Assembly: GCF_932294415.1 (NCBI RefSeq)
Contig: NC_065536.1
Location: 9,723,974 to 9,787,973 of the forward strand
From: Quercus robur
Taxonomy: Eukaryota; Streptophyta; Magnoliopsida; Fagales; Fagaceae
Direction of reading: 5' to 3'
Length of the DNA: 64,000 nt
Positions 46,489-58,000 of this stretch are shown in pieces (the first letter of the stretch is position 1; each line of letters starts with the position of its first letter). The translations under genes and the position numbers were made by a program. Below the pieces are notes generated by a model. The model was not told the origin of the DNA, did no database searches, and saw nothing but the letters and a program-made list of their open reading frames with translations.

Positions 46489-47461
46489 ACTATACAAGTT
46501 TCTGTGTTTTAATGTTTATTATTAGTTATTTAATTATCTGGGTTTTTAAGGTTGTGGTTGAAAATCTTTTGCTTGATATGAATTTTCAAGTTTTAGTTAT
46601 GTTATGGGGTTATATTTATTTTTATGTTTTCTAGTACTGATTGGTAGCTTGAGTTTTTTGGGTTGGTTTTGTGGTTTTTGTTGATTATTAGTTATGTGAT
46701 TTTCTAGGTTTTGAATGCTTTGGTGTAAGAATTTATTGCTTAGTTTAAGAATTGAGGTTTAAGCTATACAATGTTTTTTTTTTTTTTTTGGTACTGAATG
46801 GTTACTCTTGTAGGTTTGGTAAAGAAACCCAATTTAAATGAAATGGATTGTTATGGTTTGGCATAACTTTAGCCTAGAATTATGGAGGAGATAAGATTGG
46901 GTTTCAGACAAAGGTTTTAGTGTGTTCTTCCCACCTTGATGAAGTTTGCATATACCAGTTTGGTTTCCCGTGTTCTCCTCTGGCCATATATATTTTCAGT
47001 TAATCTAGTTGAAGTCCACCCTAGGTAGTGATCATTATTTGTTAATTTAAGGCTTCTAGTTTGGTTTCCCGTTTTATAGTCTCTTATCTTCTACTTGGGG
47101 AGAACTCATCAAAAACCATTTATAAAACCATTATAAGACCACCTATGCTTTATGGGATTGAATGTTGAGTTATTAAGAGTAGTCTATTGCAATGAACCTG
47201 ACTGCTTTTGAGGCCAATGTCCTCAATTATGGCAGCAATTTTCTAGCTATGTCTACTGACTAGTGAATGTACAAACGGTGCTCTTGTGAGTTGTGACCTG
47301 ATGAGATTCCTCTCTAGCCCTTTCTATTTTAATGCTTAGACTAGGTAGCAATTTTTTTTTTTTTTTGGTGGATTTATTAGATCATGTTTGTAACTAATTC
47401 ACTAGATTGGAATATTATGAATTCTATTTTTTGCATTTCTTATGGTTACTTAACTCTATAG

Positions 47462-48583
47462 ATGGGTAAAAACACCACTTCCAACTCCGAGGCAAACAAA
47501 ACAAGAGCAATATGGGGATATCCAAGTTGAACAACTACTTTTTGTAACCTTTGTGTGGAAGAGATTGAAGCTGGGAATAAGGGAATCTTTGTTGCCTTAA
47601 GTGCCAAAGGTTGGAGCAATTTGGTAATCAAATTTTGTGATGAGACCGGTCTAAACTATGATAAGTAGGGGTGTCCACAGAACCCGTCCACCCGCCCAAC
47701 CCGCCGGACCCGCCCGAACCCGAACCGTCACCACCCGAACCGACCAATCCGACGGTCAGCGGCAGGTCGCCACCCACAGAACCCGATCCCTTCGGGTTGG
47801 CCAGCGGGTTTCCTCCCTAAAAACCCGAGCCACCCGACCCGACCATAAAATCAACAAAATCCGGTGAGATTGAAAGGTTTTTCAACAAAGAGCTACTTGA
47901 AATCCACTAGATCCGGCGATATTTTTTATTTTCCGACGAAGATCTACTTGAAATCCACCAGATCCAGCGAGATCCGGTGAGATCTACTCCAGATTCGACA
48001 TATCCAGCCAAATATCGGCCAGATCTAGACCGATCCGGCGAAATATCGGCACCGGCGGCGAAATATCGGAACTGGCGGCGAAACCCGAAACCGAACCGAC
48101 ACCAACCCGAAACCCGACGGACCCAAACCGGATGACCCGACCATTAAAACGGGTCGGTTTCGGTTTCGATTTTTACCCACCCGAAAAATTCGGGTCGGTT
48201 CCAGGTCAGGCACAAACCCGACCCGTGGACACCCCTAATGATAAGGAACAATTAAAATGTAGGTGGGATGTATTAAAAACAGATTGGAGAGTGTGGGAAA
48301 AATTGAAGGGTCTTGACACAAATTTAGGTTGGGATGCAGTGAAGGGAACAATTGATGCTAGTGATGATTGGTGGGACATGAAGTTGAAGGTGAGTTGAAT
48401 ATTTTATTAATATGTAGCTAGTTTGAAATATTTATGTATATTATTGTAATATGAGTGAAATGACAATTACATTTTGTAGGAAGTACCCAAAACTTCAAAA
48501 TTTTGACATAAAAGTCTACAGAATTTACAACAACTTGATAGAATGTTTAGGGATGTTGCAGCAACTGGAGCAGAACTCATGTA
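47462..48583 (+). pseudogene. Myb/SANT-like (LIMYB-type) gene split by a hAT element
   Basis: From the ATG at 47462 the frame reads MGKNTTSNSEANKTRAIWGY, then the SANT-like fold FCNLCVEEIEAGNKG, KGWSNLVIKFCDETGLNYDK. It is interrupted by the 572-bp hAT element and resumes as LKCRWDVLKTDWRVWEKLKG, LGWDAVKGTIDASDDWW. A GT donor follows at 48390 and a second exon starts near 48481 (LDRMFRDVAATGAELM). This is the Myb_DNA-bind_3 type of domain found in LIMYB-like plant proteins and in Harbinger proteins. Besides the insertion there is an in-frame TGA at about codon 24 and a TGA in exon 2, so it is not functional. Confidence 0.8.
47666..48237. mobile_element. GC-rich non-autonomous hAT element inside the Myb/SANT gene
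   Basis: The left end reads TAGGGGTGTCCACAGAACCC and the right end reads ACCCGTGGACACCCCTA. The 8-mer ATGATAAG flanks it on both sides (47658-47665 and 48238-48245). Removing the element and one duplication restores the continuous NYDKEQLKCRW reading of the host domain, which proves the insertion. The interior is rich in CCCGACCC/GGGTCGG words and noncoding. Confidence 0.9.
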
Positions 48584-48798
48584 GTACAATTTAAACTTGG
48601 ATTATTGGTGTATATTTTATCACTTTTTTACATTTTCATTTTGTGCTTCATGATGTTTAGGGATGTTGATAGAATGTTTAGGGATGTTGCAGCAACTGGA
48701 GCAGAACTCATGTAGTACAATTTAAACTTGGATTATTGGTGTATATTTTATCACTTTTTTACATTTTCATTTTGTGCTTCATGATGATGAAAATTATT
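48537..48798 (+). repeat. 131-bp direct tandem duplication
   Basis: Copies at 48537-48667 and 48668-48798 are essentially identical (shared GATAGAATGTTTAGGGATG and onward). They cover the second exon of the Myb/SANT pseudogene and its downstream flank. The lack of divergence means it is very young. Confidence 0.88.
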
Positions 48799-49198
48799 TA
48801 GATTTAATTAATATTGATAAGAAGTCATTAATGGTAATAATAAATAATTATGATACTAAAAAAGAAAAATTGCCTAAACATTATTAAAATAATACCAATA
48901 ATATATTATTATTATTATTTATTTATTTTTTATAGTAAGTATATGGAGTAGTTGATTTAAGTATAAAATAAACTCCCTTATATATACATTGTTTGTTTTT
49001 TTGGTAATTTACCTTTTAAACTGCAATTTTTATAAGTTCTAGCCAAACACTCAGTTTTTTCAAAAGGCATTTTTTAACAGCTTTTACCAAACACAACTTT
49101 TTGAAAAAACACTTTTTCATTATGTACTTTTTAAAAACTCAACTTTTTCAAAATGTCCCATTTTAAAAAATTGAACCAAACTCAAACTCAACTCACCC

Positions 49199-49484
49199 TT
49201 AAACTCGAGACTTGAGAGACCAAAAGCAATTAGCAGCTAATCTACATATGCCTAAAATTTAACTCAACTTAAAAAACCAAACCAAGTTAAAAAAGCAAAC
49301 CAACTCAAGTTAAAAAAAAGCAAGAAAATCGGTTGAAGCAAAATCAAAACAAACACACAGCCACTTTCTATATTTGAAATTCATAGTTTCAGTCAAACCC
49401 ATGGCGAAAATGGGTAATTACCCATAAGGATGAAACTATTCAGTTAGTTGGCCCGGTTTTGAAAGTTATTGGCAAACTAGCAAC
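49199..49484. other. Spacer, no gene seen
   Basis: A+T-rich sequence rich in CAACTTAAAAAA words, ending in a short palindromic GGGTAATTACCC near 49410. Confidence 0.4.
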
Positions 49485-49664
49485 TCGAGCCTCAGAGGCT
49501 CGATTTTGGGCCCCTAAATCGAGCCTCTGAGGCTCGGTTTAGGTGCTTTGACCACGTCTGATGTGGCAGAGCTGCCATCTGGCATTGACATGGAAATCGA
49601 GTCTCTTAGACTTGATTTCCACGTGTATTCCAACCGGAAATCGAGTCTTAGAGACTCGGTTTCC
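49485..49664. repeat. Array of four palindromes
   Basis: Palindromes at 49485-49503 (TCGAGCCTCAGAGGCTCGA, perfect), 49516-49540, 49592-49620 and 49636-49664. All share an AAATCGAG/CTCGATTT-like outer frame with GCCTC or TCTTA centres. Unit sizes are 19-29 bases, with spacings of roughly 12-50 bases. They resemble in design, though not in letters, the array at 32831-32945. Confidence 0.88.
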
Positions 49665-50300
49665 AATTGGGGTTTTTCAAAATTAACGTCTTCGTCTATT
49701 GTGTCTCACTTTCTCTCACACTCACGCTCACACCCTCTCACTCTCACACAAACCAGAGCGCTCTCACTCTCTCACCCTCAGTCTTACATTTTCATTTCCC
49801 ACACTCACAAAACTCTCTCATTTCTCTCTATCTCTCACAAAACTCTCTCATTTCCCACACACACACAGAACCCCGCCGGCGTCGACGAGCAGAGCCCAGC
49901 CCAGCCCAGCGACGATGCCGACGAGGCTGAGCCCAGCCATCGGCTCCTCTCCTCATCGATCTCTTCTCCTCATCGATCTCTCTCTCCCTCACTAGGAGAT
50001 CCTTTCTCCTTTTCTCCCTCTCTCTCATTACCACCCCCATACCGATTCATTTTTCCTCACCATACCCATACCCATACCCATTCCGATTTTGGTTGGTAAG
50101 TTATTTATATGATTTTTTGTTTTGATTAATGTGAAATTTTGGGTTTGGATTTGGATACTTAACATCTAGGTTATTTATTTAATTTTCAGTTTTGATTTTT
50201 GTGAAATTTGGGTTTGGATTTTGCGGTAGATACTTTATTTAATTTTTATTTTATGATTTTTATGAAATTTGGGTTTGGATTTGGTGAGTGCAGATGACAT
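49665..50300 (+). other. CT-rich leader-like stretch and short repeats
   Basis: 49690-50040 is strongly CT/CA-rich (CTCTCACTCTCACAC, then CCCATACCCATAC repeats) and keeps several frames open by composition; I do not call a protein. GGTAAGTT at 50094 looks like a splice donor, so it could be a leader exon of an unknown transcript. Following it, three imperfect units of about 65-75 bp containing GTGAAATTTTGGGTTTGGAT lie at about 50110-50290. Confidence 0.5.
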
Positions 50301-51180
50301 TGTTGCTTGGATAGTGCATATTGTTGCTGCCATCCTTAAGAGTTTCCAAATTTCTGCCTTCAGGTTAGATTGTTATTGCTGATTAGGATTATAGCTTTTA
50401 CGAGAGAATTGTATATCTCATTAGGCCCATTTGCTTGTCTATTAGGAGCTTAGAACTTACAAGTTTATATGAAATAGTTATCTCATATATTTATAGTGCT
50501 TGCGTACCATTACAAATTACTAAATTATATGCATATAAAAAAGCACTTAGTAGTTTGCTATTGAAGAAACAAATTACATAGTCTTTTTTCAGTTATGTAT
50601 TTTGGTTGATTGGTTATGATTAAGGTTTTTCGGTTAGGAATGGTTTTGTTTAATTAGTTTAAATAGATGGATTAGATTTAGTTTTGATTAAGGGATTTTG
50701 GTTAGAAGTTTTGTTTACGTTAGCTGGCTTGGCATAAATTGGTTTTAGGTATCTAGAAATTTCCATATAAGGAAGTAATCTCCCAGCCTTTATCGGACTA
50801 TTCCACTCCCAATTAATAGGACACCTCAGAATTCCCATGGACTGATAGCATAGAGAATGGAACATTGGATGTTTCTATATTAAAACTCAAAATAAAATTT
50901 CAAATTAATAGAAGAGCAATTCATTGTAAAAGTTACCAAATGACAATTTCCTTTTTGATTCGAATAAGAACCAACTCGTTTACAAAAAAAAATGGCAGCA
51001 AGCCGTCATCATTCTTTCTTGCCAACGTTTTTTAGCAAATTGCACAGAAGGAATACATAAAACCGTTTATAGAATGTCATGTTATTTGCATCATTGCTTC
51101 ATTTTTAATGTAAGTTTCCAATACACGTGGTATATACACAAGACTGAAACCACTCAAATGGTGCTGCATATTTCTGCTGC
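50301..51180. other. Spacer and probable 3' flank of the ETR1 fragment
   Basis: No coding frame with family features. The right end probably holds the 3' untranslated sequence of the minus-strand receptor fragment. Confidence 0.4.
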
Positions 51181-51941
51181 TTATAGGGCCTCGTATAGAA
51201 CTCGGTGCTCCAAAAGTTCTGATAAAATGCTCCTCATTTTATCAACTGAAATGGGTTTCTGTATTACTCCATTTATACCAACCCTCATACAGTTCTCCTT
51301 GGTAACCTTGTCTGTGTTTCCAGTAAGTGCTACTATAAGTGGCTTTTCATGACGTCTTGCGAATTTTTCACGTATAGTGACAGCAAGCTCAAAACCATCT
51401 ATACCAGGCATGCACACATCCAAGAACACCACCTGGTGTTCATGAGAAACAACATGCAAGCACTCCTCGCTTGAGCTTACAGTTGACACATCACATCCCA
51501 AGTGCTCAAGTAGCCCCTTTGTCACCATCCTGCTAACCCTGTATAACACAAATAAAATTCAACATTCAGTAATGTGATTGAAATTGCTAACAGTAGTTCC
51601 ATTGAACTTGAAATGAAATATTGAAATGATAGTAATTATCACTAAATGTAAACACATTTTAAACTAGAAGTGCCACACCATCCCATTGTTTGTAATTTCA
51701 ATATACAATTTAGACTTCTTACAGTCTAAGTCCAATGTAGACAAGTTGTCTAGTTCAGACTTTGTCAAGATTACTTAAATTAAAATCCCAGTTTTCAAGA
51801 ACTTCAACCAACACAACACAATAAAGCAGTAGACTAAAGCAAATTGTAGCTGTTTTTAAGCATTTCAAGTGCCAGGGCTTTAAGTCCAAATTTTTATGCA
51901 CGATCAGTGGTGTAATTAAGTAAATAAAGACTTACATACAC

Positions 51942-52003
<62 letters not shown>

Positions 52004-54416
52004 GATATTAATGGAAATTTGGAAAGTGGTAAATGGTAACTATATTTTCCTTAACCTAATTAGCAAGCCTTGCCCTAAAAAGAATGCCATCCTTATTAAA
52101 GCCTTCTCCCTTGTCAATGTTGGAGATGCCAGGTTTTGCCAATTGTTGTTGTTTATATTATGACTTCTATCAGTTTGCCTGGTGGCAACTTGGAATTTAT
52201 GTTCTTTAGATGACCTGCCTTACCTGCTAGATGTCCAGCTGCAAAAGGAAGAGGTTAGGCTAACTTCATTGGAGACATTTTGTTAACTCAAAGTCTGAGC
52301 TAACTTGGATTTCATGTTCTTTAGATGCCCGCCTTGCCTTGGTTGGAGACATTTTGCAAGCTCAAGGCCTGAGCTAGAGGTCAAATATGACACATCCCAA
52401 GTGATTCAGGATTAGTTAGAGCCCAGTTACCAGAACATCTGATCTCAAGTGTGATTCTGTTTATAGTGTGTTCAAAGTCAAACAGAAACATAGATGAACT
52501 AACAGAAATGCCATGGGAAATGTTTTGGAGACAAAAAGACATCATTTCAGTATCTCCAAGAAATTTCACAAATTTTGGCAAATATTAAACCAATGCATTT
52601 TGCTTAATTCTCAAAATCAGATTAAATCCCAGCCTCTCATTTCCCAAGCTGTTTCTACTCATCAAAAAAAAAAAAATAAAAAAAGAGCCATTTTTATTAA
52701 CTGTTTCAAGGATTGTAACCATAGATTAAACGTTGTTGTATTCCAGCCTGTCTATACCTCACTAAGTGAGTAAATAATTTATAAACCCCTAATAAGATAG
52801 TGGTACATGTTAGAAAATTTTTTTTTTTTTTTAAATTTCGTATAAGACTCCTATACCTTCAATATAAGAACTATGGTTAAATGATTAAATTCACTATTTT
52901 CTAATAGCTTAAGTTTTGGGGAGAACTGGCAATTTAACATGGTATCATGGCAGGAGATTCTGATTCTACCTTCTATTTAAAATGTTAAAAATCCCACTTG
53001 TTGGGCCCCATTTATTAAGGGGGAGTTTAGACTCATATGAGAGAAGGGGGGGGGGGGGGGTTAAAACTATTGTTAAATGATTAAATTTACCATTTTCTAA
53101 TAACTTGAAGCTTTTGGGAGAAATGGTAATTGAACACTCAACAACCAAGTATAAGAATTTATTATTTAATAATAAACGTCATATTCGCATGCATGATTAT
53201 TATGGGTATAATTATTGATAAAGTGAGACATATGATGTTGACATAGATTTTGTGAGGGCATCAATTTAGAAAAATCATACCGGTGGTTAATGAACCAAAG
53301 GCAAGGAACCCAATAGTCTCTAAAAGGAGATAGTATATAGCAAAAATTTCTATGGGGGTTGGACTTTAATGAAACTTGGCTGGTGACATTTTTCAAACTA
53401 CATATATACACATGTATTAAGAGTTTTTAGAAATTGTTTTGAAGTAGAGGCTCATGTGGAATATTGAATGGAGGAAGGAAAAATATGAGAAATTGTAGGT
53501 GCAGACCTCACTTGTAATTTTCAAATCTTCAAGGGTCAATTGAATGATTTGATTACGGAAAAGAGTTTACAAGTTTATGTCAATAGCCTTTTAAAGGAAA
53601 TGATTAATTTTTATAGCTAAAGATTAATATCACTAAGGATCCCACATTCAATCTCTCTATAAGGTTTTTACCTAAAGTCTTATAAATAAGACAAACCACA
53701 ACCTAGTTGGCCACCAAAACTATTTTGGGAAACTGCACCTATCCACAAAACACTAAAGAAAAAGAGAAAGAGTAACATAAATACATTGGGAGACAACGCA
53801 CTTCGATTGCTAAGAGAGGTATGCATTATGTCCTTATCAAAATCCAGGATTACGTGGTCTAATGATCTTAGAACCAATTAAATGACATTTTGTTTGGTAT
53901 TATTTCGCAACCATAGATACAATTCCAGGACTAAGTACAAAAGATGGCAAAGTTACTGACCCGTTATCATCCATGACAAGAACTTTCAGCCCTGAAAAAT
54001 TTGTCTGACCATGATTTGCTGGTACTTTGGGTGTGAAGGGAAGCTTAGATTCATTTGATCGCTCTGGAATTCCAAGTTTTACAATGAAAGTGGCAGTACA
54101 TCCCTTGGCAAGGCCGTCACTTTCAAGCCAGATATGTCCCTCCATAAGATTTACAAACCTGATCACATCATAGGAAAGGAAAAAGAATTACAGCTGCATC
54201 TTTATATGAAAATAGTCTTTTCAAATCTAGTCCACAAAAACTGCAATACAAAAAAAACAGGCAGAGACACCTGCATATACTGAATGTATAGCCTAACAAA
54301 ACCAAACCAAAGCTAAACATCTAACAACAAAAGATTTAAGTACCTCTTACAAATTGCAAGGCCAAGTCCGTTGCCACCAGAATTTCTAGTTGCTGATGAT
54401 TGACTTTGATATTTAA
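51181..54416 (-). pseudogene. ETR1: 3' fragment of an ETR1-type ethylene receptor
   Basis: Three exons on the minus strand: about 54416-54344, 54158-53961 and 51538-51181, with GT-AG borders and matching phases, give about 209 residues. Seen: the G-box of the histidine-kinase ATPase ([13 protein letters not shown]), [16 protein letters not shown], then a complete receiver domain with phospho-acceptor Asp in [10 protein letters not shown], Thr in VALTGNTDK and Lys in VIQKPIS, ending [14 protein letters not shown]1 is normally about 740 residues. The ethylene-binding membrane domain, the GAF domain and most of the kinase are missing. Upstream of 54417 homology stops abruptly in A+T-rich sequence. 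The intron between the last two exons is 2.4 kb and holds a (GA)n microsatellite. Retained introns show it is a DNA-level copy, not a retrocopy. The receiver frame is intact. Confidence 0.88.
51946..52001. repeat. (GA)n microsatellite
   Basis: About 28 perfect GA units inside the long intron of the ETR1 fragment. Confidence 0.95.
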
Positions 54417-55002
54417 AACACATAAAAAAAAAGTAATTAAGAAATTTACTTATTATGTGGTTGTCATGACATCAATCACAATTATTATGATGTCATTTTT
54501 TTTTTTTGAGAAGAATTATCATGTCAATTTGTAAGCATTTTGTAATAAAATTGATATAAAAAAAATTGTTTCTTTCATTCAAAAATTAATTTATTTACTT
54601 GTTGATATGAAATCAATCAATACTATTTAATACATTAGTTTCTTTTTTCTTTTTCTTTTTTTATGTTCCTAAATTACCCTTTAATCTCATGTTTGATAGT
54701 AAGTTTATCAAAGCCCTTCATTGTATTGTGGTATTTGTAACTAAGCATTATTCTGTGTGTGATCTTCTTCCAAAAAATAAAAATAAATAAAAAAACTGCG
54801 TGTGTTCAAAACTGTAACCTTAAAAATAAAATCCTAAGTCTAAAAAGCTTTGTGTTCATATTGGTCTCTTTTGGTTTACTCTTTCATCTTTTACTGAATT
54901 CTCATTGTACAAATTGGCTTTAGTTGCTCTAACTCATACCTATATATTTAAGCATATTGTGTGTTCAATTTTGAAACTAACTGCTTATCATTCTTCTTCA
55001 GT
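54417..55002. other. Breakpoint-to-PMD promoter spacer
   Basis: A+T-rich sequence starting where ETR1 homology ends and running to the PMD start codon. No recognisable element ends. Confidence 0.4.
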
Positions 55003-58000
55003 ATGACTGCTGTAAATGCTGGACCCATTGACGACTCGGTGTTGTCACAGCAGGCGACGCATCGGTCCGAAGCTATTTGGAATGGGCGGGTAAAACACTC
55101 AACTAAATATTTACTTGTGCACATGCATTTAATCCATACAATGTACACGTATTTGCATATACTATATTAATCCATAACGAGATGTTATGTGCAGGATCCA
55201 GGGTCCATTACCTGCCGTAGTCGTAGTTCAGAGTTCTCCAAGCAACCTCCAATGGTGGACGACCGAGTGAGGAACATCATCACCACAGTTGGTTTGGAGG
55301 GACTCCTGTGGGTCCCGGGTAGAGAGATTGACAATGGCCTCATAACGGCCTTAGTGGAGCGATGGCGGCCCGAGACTCACACCTTTCACATGCCACATGG
55401 TGAGGTGACCATCACATTGCAGGATGTGGAGGTTCTTCTCGGGCTTCCTGTTGATGGTGAGGCTATAACAGGGAGCACACAAAAAACTTGGGTGGATGTG
55501 TGCCGGGACTTCCTTGGCTTTCGACCTGTAACTCAAAACAACCATAAGCAACTTGATGGGCAGAGGATTCTCATCAACCGCCTTTTGGAGGAAGTTGCTA
55601 ACCCATTGCCGCCTGATGCTGAAGAGGATCAGCTGCATAAGTACGCACGATGCTACATCCTAGCGCTATTGGGGGACACAATATTCATGGACAAATCCGG
55701 CGATAGGGTGCATCTAATGTGGGTGCAGCAGTTGGAAGACCTTCACAACCCACGGAGGTACAGTTGGGGAAGTGCTTGCCTTGCATGGTTGTATCGAGAG
55801 CTATGCAGGGCAAGCGAGGACACCAGTCAGATTGGTGGGTGCTTGCTGTTGCTCCAGTACTGGGCATGGGCCAGGTTCCCCTATTTGTGCCCGACAGTTG
55901 AGCGAGGCCCGCCAGTGGGTGCTTACGGTCCTCCAGTACGTGGTCCACTATCCCTGAAGTAAGTCTCTACCTCATACTGCTATAACATACTGTCTTCACC
56001 AAAGCACGAGTCTTATATTATGTTTTGAGTTCTTTTTCTATTTGGTTCTAACTTCTTCTTGAGTATTTTTATTTGCTATTTGAAGTCCTAGTCTCTTTAG
56101 GTTATTTATAAAGGCTTTATTGTAATCAGTAACACTCATAGAGAGAGTGAATTTTAAAAGAATGATGACAGCCACGAGTCTCTTTTTCTTTATTTTTCTG
56201 TTCACAGCCACCGAAATCTTTATTTTTCTCCTTTGTTTCATCCCAATCATGAACTACACAGAAACATTGGGGTCCAATAACACTTATCATTCCGGATTGA
56301 TCATTACCCACTCCACAATCATGTAACTTGATTTTATTTATTGATTTTAAAGGCTTCTAGCAATTTTTTATGTCAACATAACAACATTTTAAACCGAGGT
56401 CCAATGTAGAATTTTATGTTAATCTACTATAATTTTGTGACTTTCAATATAGCTGGTTTGTGCTTTGTCTTTTAAAAGGGCCGTTTCTTATTCCAGTGAT
56501 ATTATTAATTAGTTTAATATCTTTAAGATTATCTCAGTAGTTATATATGATTACATTATCTTAGTTTTAACAGACTCATAAGTTTTATATTGATATTGAT
56601 ATTATTAATTAGTTTAATATCTTAGTTTTAACATCCAATTAACATTAATTGCTACGTTTCAGCTTTTAGTATTATATTGATATTTAATATCTGTGATTAC
56701 ATTATAGTTTTAAGATTATCTCAGTACTTATTGATCCATTCTTCTTGATTGTAGGTGGTTGTGGGTCCCAAACAAGAAAAATAGGCCCGCCCACATTTTC
56801 AGGGACAGGTATCGCGAGCAACTAGCTTCCATGTTGCCAGACCAGGTATGAAAATGCCTTCTTTTACGCTTTTACGAACATCCATATAGGTTTTGTGAAC
56901 TTTGAAATATAAACATTGTTCGCTAATGTGTTGTGTACTTTTTTTTGGCTATTGTAGGTGGTGTGGCAGCCATATGAAGCTCATTTTGACGACCTCCCGC
57001 CGTGGTGTGTTGCAGGGAGGGCCGTATGGACGGCAACGGTGCCGCTTGTATGTTTCCACCTAGTAGAGAAACATACACCGGATCGTGTTGTTCGTCAATT
57101 CGGGATGATCCAAGAAATTCCCGAAGCTGTTAACACTGACAGAGTGCTTCATGGCATTGATTTGAGGGGGAAGATCGGTGTTAATTGGATGCAGAAACAT
57201 GCTGTGCATATCCTTGAGTGGGGTAATCGCGTTTATCGGCGTTGTGAAGCAGTGCTTGGTGATATGCCTCCAGAGCACGAGTACCACGACTGGTTCAAAA
57301 GGGTGACTCGGAGGTTCATCGATAGGCCTGGTGCTGTAGTGACTCTGCTGGTAACTTCTCTATTTCTAACCCAAGTTACCGTGTTTCTTACCATGAAACC
57401 ACTGTTTAGAGAGCATGATGTTTGCCTCGTGTATTTTTTGCTTAGCACTTCATCTCCCTTTAATTTGCAATTTTTAGTAGCAGAACCAACATTTATTTTA
57501 TTATCAATTCGCATTGTTGATTTCGTATTGCAGGTCTAATATGTGTGGTCTTTTCATGTGCAGATTGAAGGATACGTCTGTTTGTTGAGGCGTCATCCAG
57601 TGGGCACGGAGGACCACAATGACATTACTGAGGTGCTGACGGCAGTGCAGGCGATGGCACGTGTCCAACCTCCTATCCCTGAGGCCTCGATTGAGGAGGC
57701 AGCTATGCCTACCGGCCCAAGCACGAGCACAGCTCCGGCCGGATGTCAATCCCGTCCGCCTGTTGCTACCCCTCAGCTTCTCCCTACTCCCGATCCCTCT
57801 GCATCCACCCCACATGCATCCGCCAGCCCCACCATCCCTTCATCCACCCCACATCCATCCCCTACCGTCACCATCTCTTCACCCAACCCACATTCAGCTC
57901 CTACGCCCACCATCCCTTCACCTAGCCCACATCCAGCCCCTACGCCCACCATCCCTTCACCTAGCCCACATCCAGCCCCTACGCCCACCATCCCTTCACC

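Larger units (their letters stand above)
45400..49198 (+). mobile_element. Probable PIF/Harbinger-type remnant carrying a Myb/SANT gene
   Basis: TTA lies immediately outside both proposed ends (45397-45399 and 49199-49201). The left margin carries TTTGTTTCAGAGTTTGA and GTGTTTGGTAAG phrases, and the reversed right margin carries GAGTTTGGTTCAA and GTGTTTGGTAAAAGC phrases. The only gene-like content is a broken Myb/SANT-like gene; Harbinger elements are known to encode such a protein beside their nuclease. No DDE nuclease was found. A pyrimidine-rich leader-like stretch (45650-45780) ends in a GTAAGT donor. The ends are not clean inverted repeats, so this is tentative. Confidence 0.4.

Noticed and set aside
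49548-50099. 183-codon open frame rich in Ser/His/Leu
   Set aside because: It arises from CT/CA-rich low-complexity sequence and crosses the palindromes; two other frames are open over the same bases.
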